64,000 nt of DNA. It comes from a bacterium. Its GTDB lineage: Bacteria > Sumerlaeota > Sumerlaeia > SLMS01 > JAHLLQ01. How positions within the stretch are numbered: the first letter of the stretch is position 1; each line of letters begins with the position of its first letter. The notes under the pieces are model-generated. The model did no database searches, had not been told where the DNA came from, and saw only the letters and a program-made list of their open reading frames with translations. The stretch lies in contig JAHLLQ010000003.1 in NCBI GenBank assembly GCA_020444065.1, positions 196,979-260,978 on the forward strand, in the 5' to 3' direction. A program made the translations under genes and the position numbers. Of the stretch, positions 1-7,987 are shown one piece after another.

Positions 1-786
1 GACGACTCCTGGATGGAAATTGGTCGCCTCGTCCTCGTCCTGACGAATCACAAAAACTCCCAGCTCTCTCGTATCACCTCGTCGCCGTGCTCCCCAGAAA
101 AGGATACTCCCATCAGGAAGCGAGAATATCCGCAAGACGATGCTGCCGTCTGGCAAGATCTGTTTCAGGTCGCCAGACTCTCGCCTCCACCGATACAGGG
201 ATTCTGGCGAGTTCGCTGGCCTGCCGTAGAGATAGAGATTATTCCTGCTCGCATCCCATGCAATTAGCGGCCCATCATCCCGGTCCAGTTGGGCAAGCAG
301 GCGGCTTTGCTTACTCCGAACATCGAATTCCCTGAGTGTTCGAAGCGCTCCTTCAGAGGATAGTGTCCTATCATAGTCACACGGAGCTTCCAAAATCGTT
401 AGCGCTTGTTGAGACTCATCGAAATCCAGGATCTTGTGGTCGAGTCCATCGTCGACAAGCACGTCGAGATCGCCTGATTCAAGACTGTAGCTGTATATGG
501 TCACAGGATAACATGATGCGCTAACGGATGTTCGGTGCTCAATCGTGGAGACAATCGCACCGCGCTTGTAAGGGAAGATTTGTGCCCCAGAACACCCCTG
601 GAGCTTGACAACTGTGACTTCGTCTGCCCTCAGATTCACATCGTGGCCAGACTGTTCGAAGACCCATTCCGGCATGTCACTCTGGTCGGCTCTCTGATTG
701 GTATCCGGATGTCCCTGTGTAATGCTTCCACATAGGATGCATATCAGGAATCCTAACCGGATGGTTTCAACCAAATGAGCTTTCAT
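1..786 (-). CDS. Secreted protein, N-terminal part (runs off the window edge)
   Basis: The minus-strand reading from an ATG at 786 stays open for 262 codons to base 1, so the C-terminus lies outside the window. A Shine-Dalgarno-like AAAGGA sits about 10 bases upstream of the ATG. The first ~25 residues have a basic start and a hydrophobic core (RLGFLICILCGS), typical of a Sec signal peptide; the cysteine does not sit in a good lipobox. The mature part has repeated short blocks that bring together Tyr, Asp and Gly (for example IYSYSLESGDLDVL and LYRWRRESGDLKQIL), as in beta-propeller proteins of the TolB/WD40 type. That fold is inferred only from this pattern. A copy of the 220 bp repeat lies 85 bases upstream of the start. 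Confidence 0.7.
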   Translation of the reverse strand, partial: MKAHLVETIRLGFLICILCGSITQGHPDTNQRADQSDMPEWVFEQSGHDVNLRADEVTVVKLQGCSGAQIFPYKRGAIVSTIEHRTSVSASCYPVTIYSYSLESGDLDVLVDDGLDHKILDFDESQQALTILEAPCDYDRTLSSEGALRTLREFDVRSKQSRLLAQLDRDDGPLIAWDASRNNLYLYGRPANSPESLYRWRRESGDLKQILPDGSIVLRIFSLPDGSILFWGARRRGDTRELGVFVIRQDEDEATNFHPGVV

Positions 787-870
787 GTATCGAGTTCCTT
801 TCGATTGACGCCATTTATCGCACTGCCTCCTAAACAGAACAAGGGCAATTAGAAGAAGGGCAACACGCGG

Positions 871-1090
871 CAGGATACTCTTATCTTGCCTCCGACATCG
901 GCCGGGATGTTTTCTCTGCATGCAGGTATTTCGAGGATATCTCATCACGGCACGGCTTGCTCGCATCATTTCGCCCGGGGCGGGACTTGCCTTCGGCGCC
1001 ATTAGCGCGGGCGGTTATCGAAAGAGGAAGAACCCCCCGGCCAGATGGAACTGATGTTCGATGAATAGAGTTTCCTGTCGCCGAATTTCC
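871..1090. repeat. Dispersed repeat, copy A (~220 bp)
   Basis: This block recurs at 2117-2337 in the same orientation. The first ~135 bases are about 95% identical, the rest is more diverged, and the last ~25 bases match closely again. Each copy lies 70-85 bases upstream of the start codon of a minus-strand secreted-protein gene. Read on the minus strand both copies encode a similar peptide (containing KYLH and SRPMSEAR) with no convincing start or gene context, so I treat it as a repeat, not a gene. Bases 787-1133 hold no other feature. Confidence 0.85.
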
Positions 1091-1133
1091 TGGAAATGAC
1101 AACCGGGCCTGATCGCGTTCTTGAATCTCATTC

Positions 1134-2045
1134 TCAGTTTCCTTCAGGCAGGGAATCGGTTCGAGGAGCCTTTCCGATGGATTCAAGATCCAACAGGGTC
1201 GCACCTTTGAGGAAGGTGATATCCGACTCGTGATCCCAAATGTATTCCCCATCCGGGAAGACGAGTTGAAACAGATCAGGCGGGTAATCGACATTCATTT
1301 CGCATTCGACTTGGAATTTGTGTAAACGACTCACTTCTTCCCAGTTCTCAGGATTCAAATGGATAGCCCAGGTTCCCTCTTTTGGGAACCAGATTCCCTC
1401 TGCCAGCTCTTGCAATTCAAACTTCATTTCTGCCCTTGAGTGAGGTCGAATATCCCGGAACTCGACCAACTGGAATCCCTTCGAAGCGTCCAGGACGGCT
1501 CTTTGGCGAGGAGAGCCATCCGGAGTATTCAACCCAACTGTGTAGAGGTTGCCATTAACAGAGATAAGTTCACAACGACGCACGAGATTTTCGAGTCTCA
1601 CACTTTTCCACTGGGGCGAGCCGTCTTCGCGTGTATAGAAGAAGGAGATGGTCTCGAAGATGTTAAAATCTTGTGCCACGAGAGTTGTCTGGAAGCCGGG
1701 AGTAGTTTGGGCGCCGGCATCCGGATTGGTACATTCTCTTGTTTCTTGGCCATCAAACGCGATGTAATGTTTTGATGCGACAAAATCCGGCGCTTTCCCG
1801 GACTCTTGGACAATCAGTTTCATCCCATTCTGCCAGACTGCCTCTGTGATCACCTTCTCGTCGAGTTGGCCGTCCAGGAGTACTTCTTCGCGCACAATAG
1901 AGTGATAGCTCGTTATCTTCGCGTTGCGCTCTTGAATTGAATCTGCGATTTGCTCTGGAGAGATTTCCGAGAACGCGGCAGTTGCCGATAGGAGGATCAA
2001 GAATGACGCCAGTACTACATTTCGATTTGAGAACATCTGCTTCAT
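1134..2045 (-). CDS. Secreted LolA-like protein of unknown function
   Basis: A 303-aa protein with a clear signal peptide: basic N-terminus, hydrophobic core VVLASFLILLSATAAF, predicted cleavage near residue 26. The mature part begins with a helix about escaped residues of the type IADSIQERNAKITSYHS and continues with alternating beta-strand segments (VWQNGMKLIV, KHYIAFDGQE, FELQELAEGIWFPKEG). That pattern is typical of the LolA/outer-membrane lipoprotein-sorting fold found in many planctomycete-like secreted proteins. The assignment is by pattern only. The ATG at 2045 has GAGGGG about 8 bases upstream. It is flanked on both sides by copies of the same repeat and points toward the truncated gene at 1-786, with which it may share a duplicated upstream region. 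No catalytic residues are evident. Confidence 0.65.
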   Translation of the reverse strand: MKQMFSNRNVVLASFLILLSATAAFSEISPEQIADSIQERNAKITSYHSIVREEVLLDGQLDEKVITEAVWQNGMKLIVQESGKAPDFVASKHYIAFDGQETRECTNPDAGAQTTPGFQTTLVAQDFNIFETISFFYTREDGSPQWKSVRLENLVRRCELISVNGNLYTVGLNTPDGSPRQRAVLDASKGFQLVEFRDIRPHSRAEMKFELQELAEGIWFPKEGTWAIHLNPENWEEVSRLHKFQVECEMNVDYPPDLFQLVFPDGEYIWDHESDITFLKGATLLDLESIGKAPRTDSLPEGN

Positions 2046-2116
2046 GACGGACCCCTCTCAGGTCAATTTTGCGTTCGAGGACGGCACTCTGCTGTCCGGA
2101 TTCGGTAATACGGGCA

Positions 2117-2337
2117 CAGGATACTCTTATCTTGCCTCGGACATCGGCCGGGATGTTTTCTCTACATGCAGGTATTTCCAGGATATCTCATCACGGCACG
2201 GCTCGCTCGCATCGTTTCGCCCGGGGGCGGGACTTGCCTTCGGCGCCATTAACGGGGGCGGAAACCGAAGGGGGAGGAGTCTCCCGACCAGATGGAGATG
2301 ACGTGCGATGAATAGAGTTTCCTGTCGCCGAGTTTCC
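2117..2337. repeat. Dispersed repeat, copy B (~220 bp)
   Basis: Second copy of the block at 871-1090, with the same orientation and a one-base length difference in the conserved half. It ends 72 bases upstream of the start codon at 2045. Confidence 0.85.
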
Positions 2338-2720
2338 GATGTGTTCATCACGAGATCCTCCGCTCCTTATGCAGATCCTTCGGTTCGTGAAGCTCCCCTG
2401 AACTCCGGGACAAACCTGCCTGGCGCATCAGGACATTAGTCCATCGAACTGTTTGATCCTACTGTATGGCGCCCAGGATTCCGTCGTTCAACCAAGATCT
2501 TCCCCGCAGTCGAGTTGGTAAAGCGATGATGGATGCGTATTCTGTCTGAGTTGGGGGGCGTTTTGCCGTGCAACAGGTTGACCTGCGACGCTGCGAGCGA
2601 GCCGCATTGCGGGGGGGGGGGGCAGTGAATGCGACGGAGGCATGTCTGCCCAGCTGCGATATCCCGGGTCTTCCCGACGAGTTTGCGGCATGCTCGTGTT
2701 ACGCGGACCCCGAAAGCAGA
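2338..2720. other. Intergenic stretch with a 12-base G run
   Basis: I see no gene here: short readings have no ribosome-binding site and no recognisable protein content. A homopolymer of twelve G residues occupies 2611-2622. It could be a slippage-prone tract or an assembly weak point. Confidence 0.5.
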
Positions 2721-2748
2721 ACCGGCGACCCTGGAGGGGGTCGCCGGT
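2721..2748 (-). terminator. Hairpin downstream of the displaced tRNA-Gly 3' end
   Basis: ACCGGCGACC (2721-2730) and GGTCGCCGGT (2739-2748) form a perfect 10-bp stem with an 8-base loop. On the minus strand it lies ~32 bases beyond the CCA end of the tRNA-Gly fragment and is followed by the T-containing TCTGCTTTCGGGG. It is probably the original terminator of the tRNA gene before the element inserted. Confidence 0.6.
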
Positions 2749-2779
2749 CTTGCTAAATCTTGCGATTTCAAGAATCTTT

Positions 2780-2825
2780 ATGGAGCGGGACACCGGGCTC
2801 GAACCGGCGACCTCCACCTTGGCAA
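2780..2825 (-). repeat. Left attachment site: tRNA-Gly 3' fragment
   Basis: This 46-base block is identical to 30955-31000 and covers CCA, the acceptor 3' strand, T arm, variable loop, anticodon-stem 3' strand and the whole anticodon loop of tRNA-Gly(GCC). Similarity stops abruptly at 2826, just past the anticodon loop. It represents the original 3' end of the chromosomal tRNA gene, pushed away by the insertion. Confidence 0.93.
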
Positions 2826-3504
2826 TTCTCTAAGGCTAATAACCACAGTGCTATGCAATGCAAGAAGAGCCCCCGTTTGTCCGAGTTTTGCCATTATCCC
2901 TATCCCAGCCAGACCAGCCTAATCCCAACCATTCCCGACAGCTCTCCGGACATATTCCGGACAAGTCTAGGCCTGTTCTGTGCCAATTCACCGCCACCAG
3001 AGTGGATTGCCAGCCCGAGGGGCTCATCTCCAAATCGAGTGTGGGCGCAGTGGCCGTCGGAGGAAGAGGAGTGCTACAAAACTACTCCCACCCGAGTGAC
3101 AAGTAGCATCTGCATTGCGCCGAACTTCAACATTAATCTGACCTGCCCCCCAGCCCCCGCTCCGCCACTCAGCCACCCTCGACAGGCACCGAAACCCTAA
3201 CATACGACCTAGTACCGTGCTCGGGGGCAGGTCAAATCCGGGCATCTCCGTCGTTGGCGCAGGTCGGGTTTCCTGCACTGATTTTGGACAACGAGCCGAG
3301 ATTCCCTCGACGATGAATTACACCTTGCGCCTTGCGATCGCACCGCATAAAGATTGCACATTAGATTCGCGTTCGGCATGCGTATAATGCATGAGCCTTG
3401 CCGACTGTATGCAGCATACTCGCAAATCCGCTCAATGATTGATGGGGCGAATGAGTGCCCATAGTCCAATTCGTCAAGGCCAGGATTACACTAAGGAGAT
3501 GAGA
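2826..3504. promoter_or_regulatory. Left end of the element and leader of the Hsp70-like gene
   Basis: No gene is supported in this stretch. It contains the putative recombinase arm site at 2946-2963. A good -10 hexamer TATAAT lies at 3383-3388 and could drive the plus-strand gene starting at 3505; I see no good -35 at 17 bases (the best TTGCAC is too far). AAGGAG at 3493-3498 precedes the ATG at 3505 by 6 bases. Confidence 0.45.
2946..2963 (+). promoter_or_regulatory. Putative recombinase arm-type site, left
   Basis: CCGGACATATTCCGGACA is identical to 30871-30888. Each copy holds two CCGGACA repeats spaced 11 bases apart. Both lie inside the element, 121 and 67 bases from the respective core repeats, as expected of arm-binding sites of tyrosine recombinases or excisionase sites. 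Confidence 0.6.
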
Positions 3505-6261
3505 ATGTCGAAGAGTTCGGAGAATACGCACAATCTGGTGATTCCATCCATAGAATCGATCTACTTCGGCGACTCCCATTCTGTTCCTACAGTGATTTGC
3601 TATGATGGAGCGGAAGGGACTCCCTGCATTGGAAGAGCGGCATGGGCGAAACGGGCGAGAGGCGCGATGGTCAATACTGACTTCAAGGTCGATGTTGGAA
3701 GGCACTCTGCTGATCAGAAGAACCCAAGGAAGTTCCCGACCGCCGGAAGCGATGCAAAAACCAAGCTACAAATGGCACAGGACTACTTCCGGGCGCTTTT
3801 CGATGGAGCCTCAAATGACCTGCCGAACCTGGAAGAGAGATCGATCGGCATCATGGTTTCTGAGCCGATATGTATCGAGGGCGAGACTGTCAGCAGAGCG
3901 TGGGTCCAACAATACAGATCAAACATTCGATCTTATCTCACCGAAATCGGTTTCTCAAACATATGGTTTTTGCCGGAGCCATTTGCGGTCTACCAGTACT
4001 ATCGCCATGGTCAACGTCATCCACTTCTTGTTGGGAGGAAGCAGACCTGTGCGTTGGTTTTAGATCTTGGGGGAGGCACGTTTGACGCGTGCATCATCAT
4101 TACGACAGGACAGGGGGATGTGAGCAAGAATCTTCGCATGGCGGATGCCGCTTCAGCGGGTTCGATCCCCGTCGGAGGATTCGATCTGAACCGACGTCTG
4201 GCCAAGAAGCTTCTTACCAAGCTCGTGAGCACAGAGAAAAAAGTCAATCAGCAGGAACTAACAAGTGCATTCCGAGCTTACAGAAAGTGGGCTGCCTATC
4301 AAATCGGGGATGATGAAGTGACCCCCCGACAAAGAGACTTCTTCGTGAATTTCAATCGTCTCGTATATTCTCTGGAAGAACCGAAGATACGACTATCCAA
4401 TTCCATTCAGAAGTGGGGACTGAACTTAGCGCTTACGGGAAGTGAGTTGGTTGAGATCCCCGAGGATCCCTTTAACCTCAATAGCCCTATGATCCAACTG
4501 CGCCTGACCACGTCTGAGTTCCAAGAGGTTTTCATTTGTGAATGGAATGAGTACCTGAAGGCTCTCGTGGTGCAGACGATTGCCCGGCATGCCAGGCAAA
4601 ATGATTCAAGACCCATAGACATAGTGCTTCTATCAGGGGGAGGCGCGAATATTGGCTGGCTTCGCGAATTGCTTCATCGAGATATCGATGGTCTCGCGGA
4701 AGAGGTCCCGATAGTCACTGTCGAGGACTACCAACAAGTAGTTGCCCACGGTCTGGCGATCGAGTGCACCCGGCGATATTACGACGAAAATCGAGTGGGC
4801 GACTTCAGATCGGTGACATACAACAGGCTCTGCCTCAGGCTGTCTGGAGATGACTACGAAGAGCCGCTGCACAAATTCAAGAGTGTGACGGCTGATTTTC
4901 CATCATCGCTAGAACCAGGGGTTGTGCTTCCCTCGGCAATGGCAATGGAGAAACATATAAATCTACCTCTGCGCTGGAAAGTCAAATTGGACCACAAGCC
5001 TCGCAGGCGACTGGACTACGTTTTTGTCATTGATAGCGAGACGAAACCTGATACGGCTTGTCCCCAGAACTTCGAGGAAAGATTCGTTCAACTTCCCAAG
5101 AACGTCTCTTGTGATAGCAAGCTGGGGCTCGAGTTGCGAGTCGGTCATGATTGCTGTGGACAAGCCAAGTTCATCTTACAACATGAAACGGACAATTGCG
5201 AAGAAGTTTCGATCAGTGCCAGACCTTTTCCCATCGAAATGACTGACGCTTCGGTTGAGGAGGTTGCTGTTGAGGCTTATCTGGGACTGGACTTCGGAAC
5301 ATCCAACTCCTCAATGTCGTTCGTGGACCACGCCAGGATCGAGTACTTCGAGGCCAAGTTGGACGACCAATCGTACGTTGATACTGCGAGCCTCATGTAC
5401 GAGTTGCCCATGGTTCTCTCGGAGCCCCTCCGTGGATATGTATACCAAAGATCTAAGTCTGATGGTGTAAGAGCGGCCAGAGAATTCCTCGAGAGTTCAT
5501 TCATGATGTGCTACTCAATCATTTACATGGAGCTCTGCACTAAGGCATCCCAGACAGAGTCTAAGTGGTTCAAGAAGTTTCATGAAGCCTCAATTGGGAA
5601 GCTCTGGGATTTGCTGGTAAAGATTTCTTCGACAATCGATGATAGCTTTGAATTCGCAGGGCCTCTGCGTGATTTATTCCACGGTGAGCGCATGGCGCGG
5701 ATCGATCATCTGGTTAAACTAATCAATGCTGAGAAGCACGATAAGCAAAGCGCGGCGGGTATTGACGCTTCTTACCAGGTACGGCTCGTGGGAAGTGCCA
5801 TGGCCTCCGTGTTTCGGAGGTTCTCCCTTGGCCATTTCGAGTCAGTCACTGGGGAGCGACTCTCAGGTTGTTTCTCAGGGTATTTTAGAGTCTTCAAGGG
5901 GCTTGGTGGAGTGACAAAGGAGTACTCGTACCGAGGCCCGGAATCTCAGTATGATGGGAGACTCTGCCTCGTCTCGATTTCTAAAGGCAGAATTCTGCCC
6001 TTGGAACCTTTGCTGATCTTCGGGGATGGTGGACTCAACTCCCAAGAAAGCACAATCTGGATGCTTGATCGCCAGGTGAAGAAGCGGGAAGCGGAGTATC
6101 CCGATGGTTACTTCTCCTTCCGGGCCCCCACACTGAAGAGGGAGTGGAAGTGCACTCCAGTTGAGAATTCAGCCGTGTTCAGTTTCTTGAGTGGCATGCG
6201 GGATTGCGACCCCAACCTTGCCGCTGTTGGCGGTGGGGTATTCGAAGAGCGCGGCATGTAG
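3505..6261 (+). CDS. Hsp70/actin-fold ATPase-like protein with permuted motifs
   Basis: A 918-aa protein. Start chosen at ATG 3505 because AAGGAG lies 6 bases upstream; earlier in-frame TTG/ATG codons lack this. Residues ~183-197 read ALVLDLGGGTFDACI, the phosphate-2 loop of Hsp70/actin ATPases. Residues ~375-384 (LLSGGGANIG) match the adenosine-binding motif. The phosphate-1 motif expected at the N-terminus is not there; instead LGLDFGTSNSS appears at ~593-603, followed by another ~310 residues. So the protein is either two actin-fold halves in tandem, each with part of the site, or a rearranged Hsp70. No DnaK substrate-binding domain is obvious. It precedes a DNA methylase operon by 415 bases, with a terminator-like hairpin between, so it may be a separate transcript. 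A sensor or chaperone-like switch for the system is inferred, not shown. Confidence 0.75.
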   Translation: MSKSSENTHNLVIPSIESIYFGDSHSVPTVICYDGAEGTPCIGRAAWAKRARGAMVNTDFKVDVGRHSADQKNPRKFPTAGSDAKTKLQMAQDYFRALFDGASNDLPNLEERSIGIMVSEPICIEGETVSRAWVQQYRSNIRSYLTEIGFSNIWFLPEPFAVYQYYRHGQRHPLLVGRKQTCALVLDLGGGTFDACIIITTGQGDVSKNLRMADAASAGSIPVGGFDLNRRLAKKLLTKLVSTEKKVNQQELTSAFRAYRKWAAYQIGDDEVTPRQRDFFVNFNRLVYSLEEPKIRLSNSIQKWGLNLALTGSELVEIPEDPFNLNSPMIQLRLTTSEFQEVFICEWNEYLKALVVQTIARHARQNDSRPIDIVLLSGGGANIGWLRELLHRDIDGLAEEVPIVTVEDYQQVVAHGLAIECTRRYYDENRVGDFRSVTYNRLCLRLSGDDYEEPLHKFKSVTADFPSSLEPGVVLPSAMAMEKHINLPLRWKVKLDHKPRRRLDYVFVIDSETKPDTACPQNFEERFVQLPKNVSCDSKLGLELRVGHDCCGQAKFILQHETDNCEEVSISARPFPIEMTDASVEEVAVEAYLGLDFGTSNSSMSFVDHARIEYFEAKLDDQSYVDTASLMYELPMVLSEPLRGYVYQRSKSDGVRAAREFLESSFMMCYSIIYMELCTKASQTESKWFKKFHEASIGKLWDLLVKISSTIDDSFEFAGPLRDLFHGERMARIDHLVKLINAEKHDKQSAAGIDASYQVRLVGSAMASVFRRFSLGHFESVTGERLSGCFSGYFRVFKGLGGVTKEYSYRGPESQYDGRLCLVSISKGRILPLEPLLIFGDGGLNSQESTIWMLDRQVKKREAEYPDGYFSFRAPTLKREWKCTPVENSAVFSFLSGMRDCDPNLAAVGGGVFEERGM

Positions 6262-6676
6262 TCATGTTGGGCCTCGCTGAGTTCATCGGCCCTGAGAAGT
6301 CGGAGACTAGTCAGATGAAATAGACATTGAGTCGCACTGGAGTGGAGTGAGGAGCAGTGGGCGGCCACCAGTCGTTTGAGGTTCTCCCCTCCAGGATAAG
6401 GAAGGCCGCCACACTTCTTTTTCGCAGAACCTTCGCTTTTGGCTCGACATCCTTGTCCCAGCTCCGCTAGAAAAGAACTGAGGTGTCTTCGAACATTGAT
6501 TTGATTTGGTTTATCTACCGTCTTTTTCTCGTGGGAAACCTACGGTAGGCGGTTTTTGCCTGCTAATGGAGGACTTCAGGCGACCGAAGCTGTGCCGATC
6601 GGATCACAAATCCTGAGACCGACTCGAAGTATACCGGGACGGAATCAAGATCAACAGGACAGAGGAGCAGTGTAAC
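6262..6676. other. Intergenic region between Hsp70-like gene and methylase operon
   Basis: No gene seen. It includes an inverted repeat with a T run (6515-6557). GAGGAG at 6661-6666 serves the GTG start at 6677. A promoter for the methylase operon probably lies downstream of the hairpin, but no clear hexamers are visible. Confidence 0.5.
6515..6557 (+). terminator. Candidate Rho-independent terminator
   Basis: CTACCGT (6515-6521) pairs with ACGGTAG (6542-6548) across a 20-base loop and is followed by GCGGTTTTT. It would end the Hsp70-like transcript, or act as an attenuator ahead of the methylase operon. Confidence 0.5.
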
Positions 6677-7987
6677 GTGGCGGCTGTTAAGTTGGTAAAG
6701 GGAGATTCTCCAACTCGTTGCTTCTTGGATCTATTCGCTGGCGGAGGTGGACTCTCGCTGGGATTGATGCTCGCCGGCTGGAATGGGCTTTTCGCTGTTG
6801 AACAGGATGCATTGGCATTTGGAACACTGAAGCACAATCTTATCGACGGGCATCCCAACTGCCCAGTCAGGTACAATTGGCCTGACTGGATAGAGAAGAC
6901 CCCGATTGAGATCAGACAGTTCATCCGAAAGCATCGTGGTCAGCTAGCGGCAATGAAAGGGCAGGTGGCTTTGTTGGCCGGCGGTCCACCTTGCCAAGGC
7001 TTTTCGCTCGCTGGACGGCGAAAGAGCGACGATCCGCGCAACGAACTCTTCAAGCACTACGTGACGCTGGTCAAGATATTGGCGCCCCCGTTCCTTATTT
7101 TGGAGAACGTCAAGGGTATCTCTGTTGCGTTTAGGAAACAGGCCCACGCAAATAGTGGAGAGAGTGCCTGCTTCCTCAGGCCATTTTCTGAGCGTATCAA
7201 GCGGAGCCTGACCAGAGCCGGGTATGCAGTGTTCACCCAGCTTGTGCATGGAACGGACGTAGGAGTCCCCCAATTCCGGCCAAGGTATATCATGCTCGCG
7301 ATTCGCAGGGATCTACTTACCGATCACCCCGGTCTAGATCCATTCGCGGATTTCCATGAGCGTCGTGAGAAGTTCCTGAAATCCAAAGGTTTGCCGGTGA
7401 ATCGACCGGTGACCGTGAGACAGGCGATATCGGATCTGGAGGTGCGGAACAAGACGATCATCGATTGCGTCGATTCGGCAAGAAGTAAGCAGATTAAGTA
7501 CAAGCGGCCTCTCAGCAAGTACCAGCGCCTCTTGCATGGGCATCTCAATGGCACTGCCCCCAATAGCATGCGTTTGGCCAACCACGGAGAAGATGTGACT
7601 GCGCGGTTCACCCAGATACTTGAGACTTGCCGGAAAGGCGTCCAGCTTTCGGCATCTGATCGAGAGCGATTCCACCTCAAGAAGCACTGCACTGTTCCGC
7701 TTGATCCGGATAGGCCCTCCCATACCTTGACCACTCTGCCGGATGACCTTCTGCACTACTCAGAGCCCAGAGTTTTGACCGTGCGTGAGTTCGCCCGATT
7801 GCAGTCTTTTCCAGACTGGTATGAGTTCAAGGGGAAGTACTCCACTGGAGGCGATCGACGTCTTCGAGAATGTCCACGCTATACTCAGGCGGGAAACGCC
7901 GTGCCGCCATTCCTTGCGGAGTTCGTTGGGAGAGTACTGGCTGACTTGTGGAGAAAGATCATCGGTATGGAGGAGACATGCAGGTAA
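6677..7987 (+). CDS. DNA (cytosine-5-)-methyltransferase
   Basis: A 436-aa C5-cytosine methylase with all key motifs in order. Motif I is FLDLFAGGGGLSLG (16-29), motif IV GGPPCQGFS with catalytic Cys106, motif VI ENVKG from Glu143, motif VIII around QFRPRYIMLAIRR. A variable target-recognition region follows, then REFARLQSFP (motif IX) and QAGNAVPP (motif X). It should be catalytically active, using S-adenosylmethionine to make 5-methylcytosine at a sequence I cannot predict. GTG start with GAGGAG 9 bases upstream. The stop overlaps the next gene by 10 bases, so the two are translationally coupled. No cognate classical restriction enzyme is next to it; the downstream P-loop/nuclease/motor genes take that position. 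A Mig-type glycosylase closes the operon, which fits protection of the host from 5mC deamination. Confidence 0.93.
   Translation: MAAVKLVKGDSPTRCFLDLFAGGGGLSLGLMLAGWNGLFAVEQDALAFGTLKHNLIDGHPNCPVRYNWPDWIEKTPIEIRQFIRKHRGQLAAMKGQVALLAGGPPCQGFSLAGRRKSDDPRNELFKHYVTLVKILAPPFLILENVKGISVAFRKQAHANSGESACFLRPFSERIKRSLTRAGYAVFTQLVHGTDVGVPQFRPRYIMLAIRRDLLTDHPGLDPFADFHERREKFLKSKGLPVNRPVTVRQAISDLEVRNKTIIDCVDSARSKQIKYKRPLSKYQRLLHGHLNGTAPNSMRLANHGEDVTARFTQILETCRKGVQLSASDRERFHLKKHCTVPLDPDRPSHTLTTLPDDLLHYSEPRVLTVREFARLQSFPDWYEFKGKYSTGGDRRLRECPRYTQAGNAVPPFLAEFVGRVLADLWRKIIGMEETCR

Noticed and set aside
881-1294. Minus-strand gene across repeat copy A
   Set aside because: Shared peptide comes from the repeat; no start signal and it overlaps the end of the secreted-protein gene.
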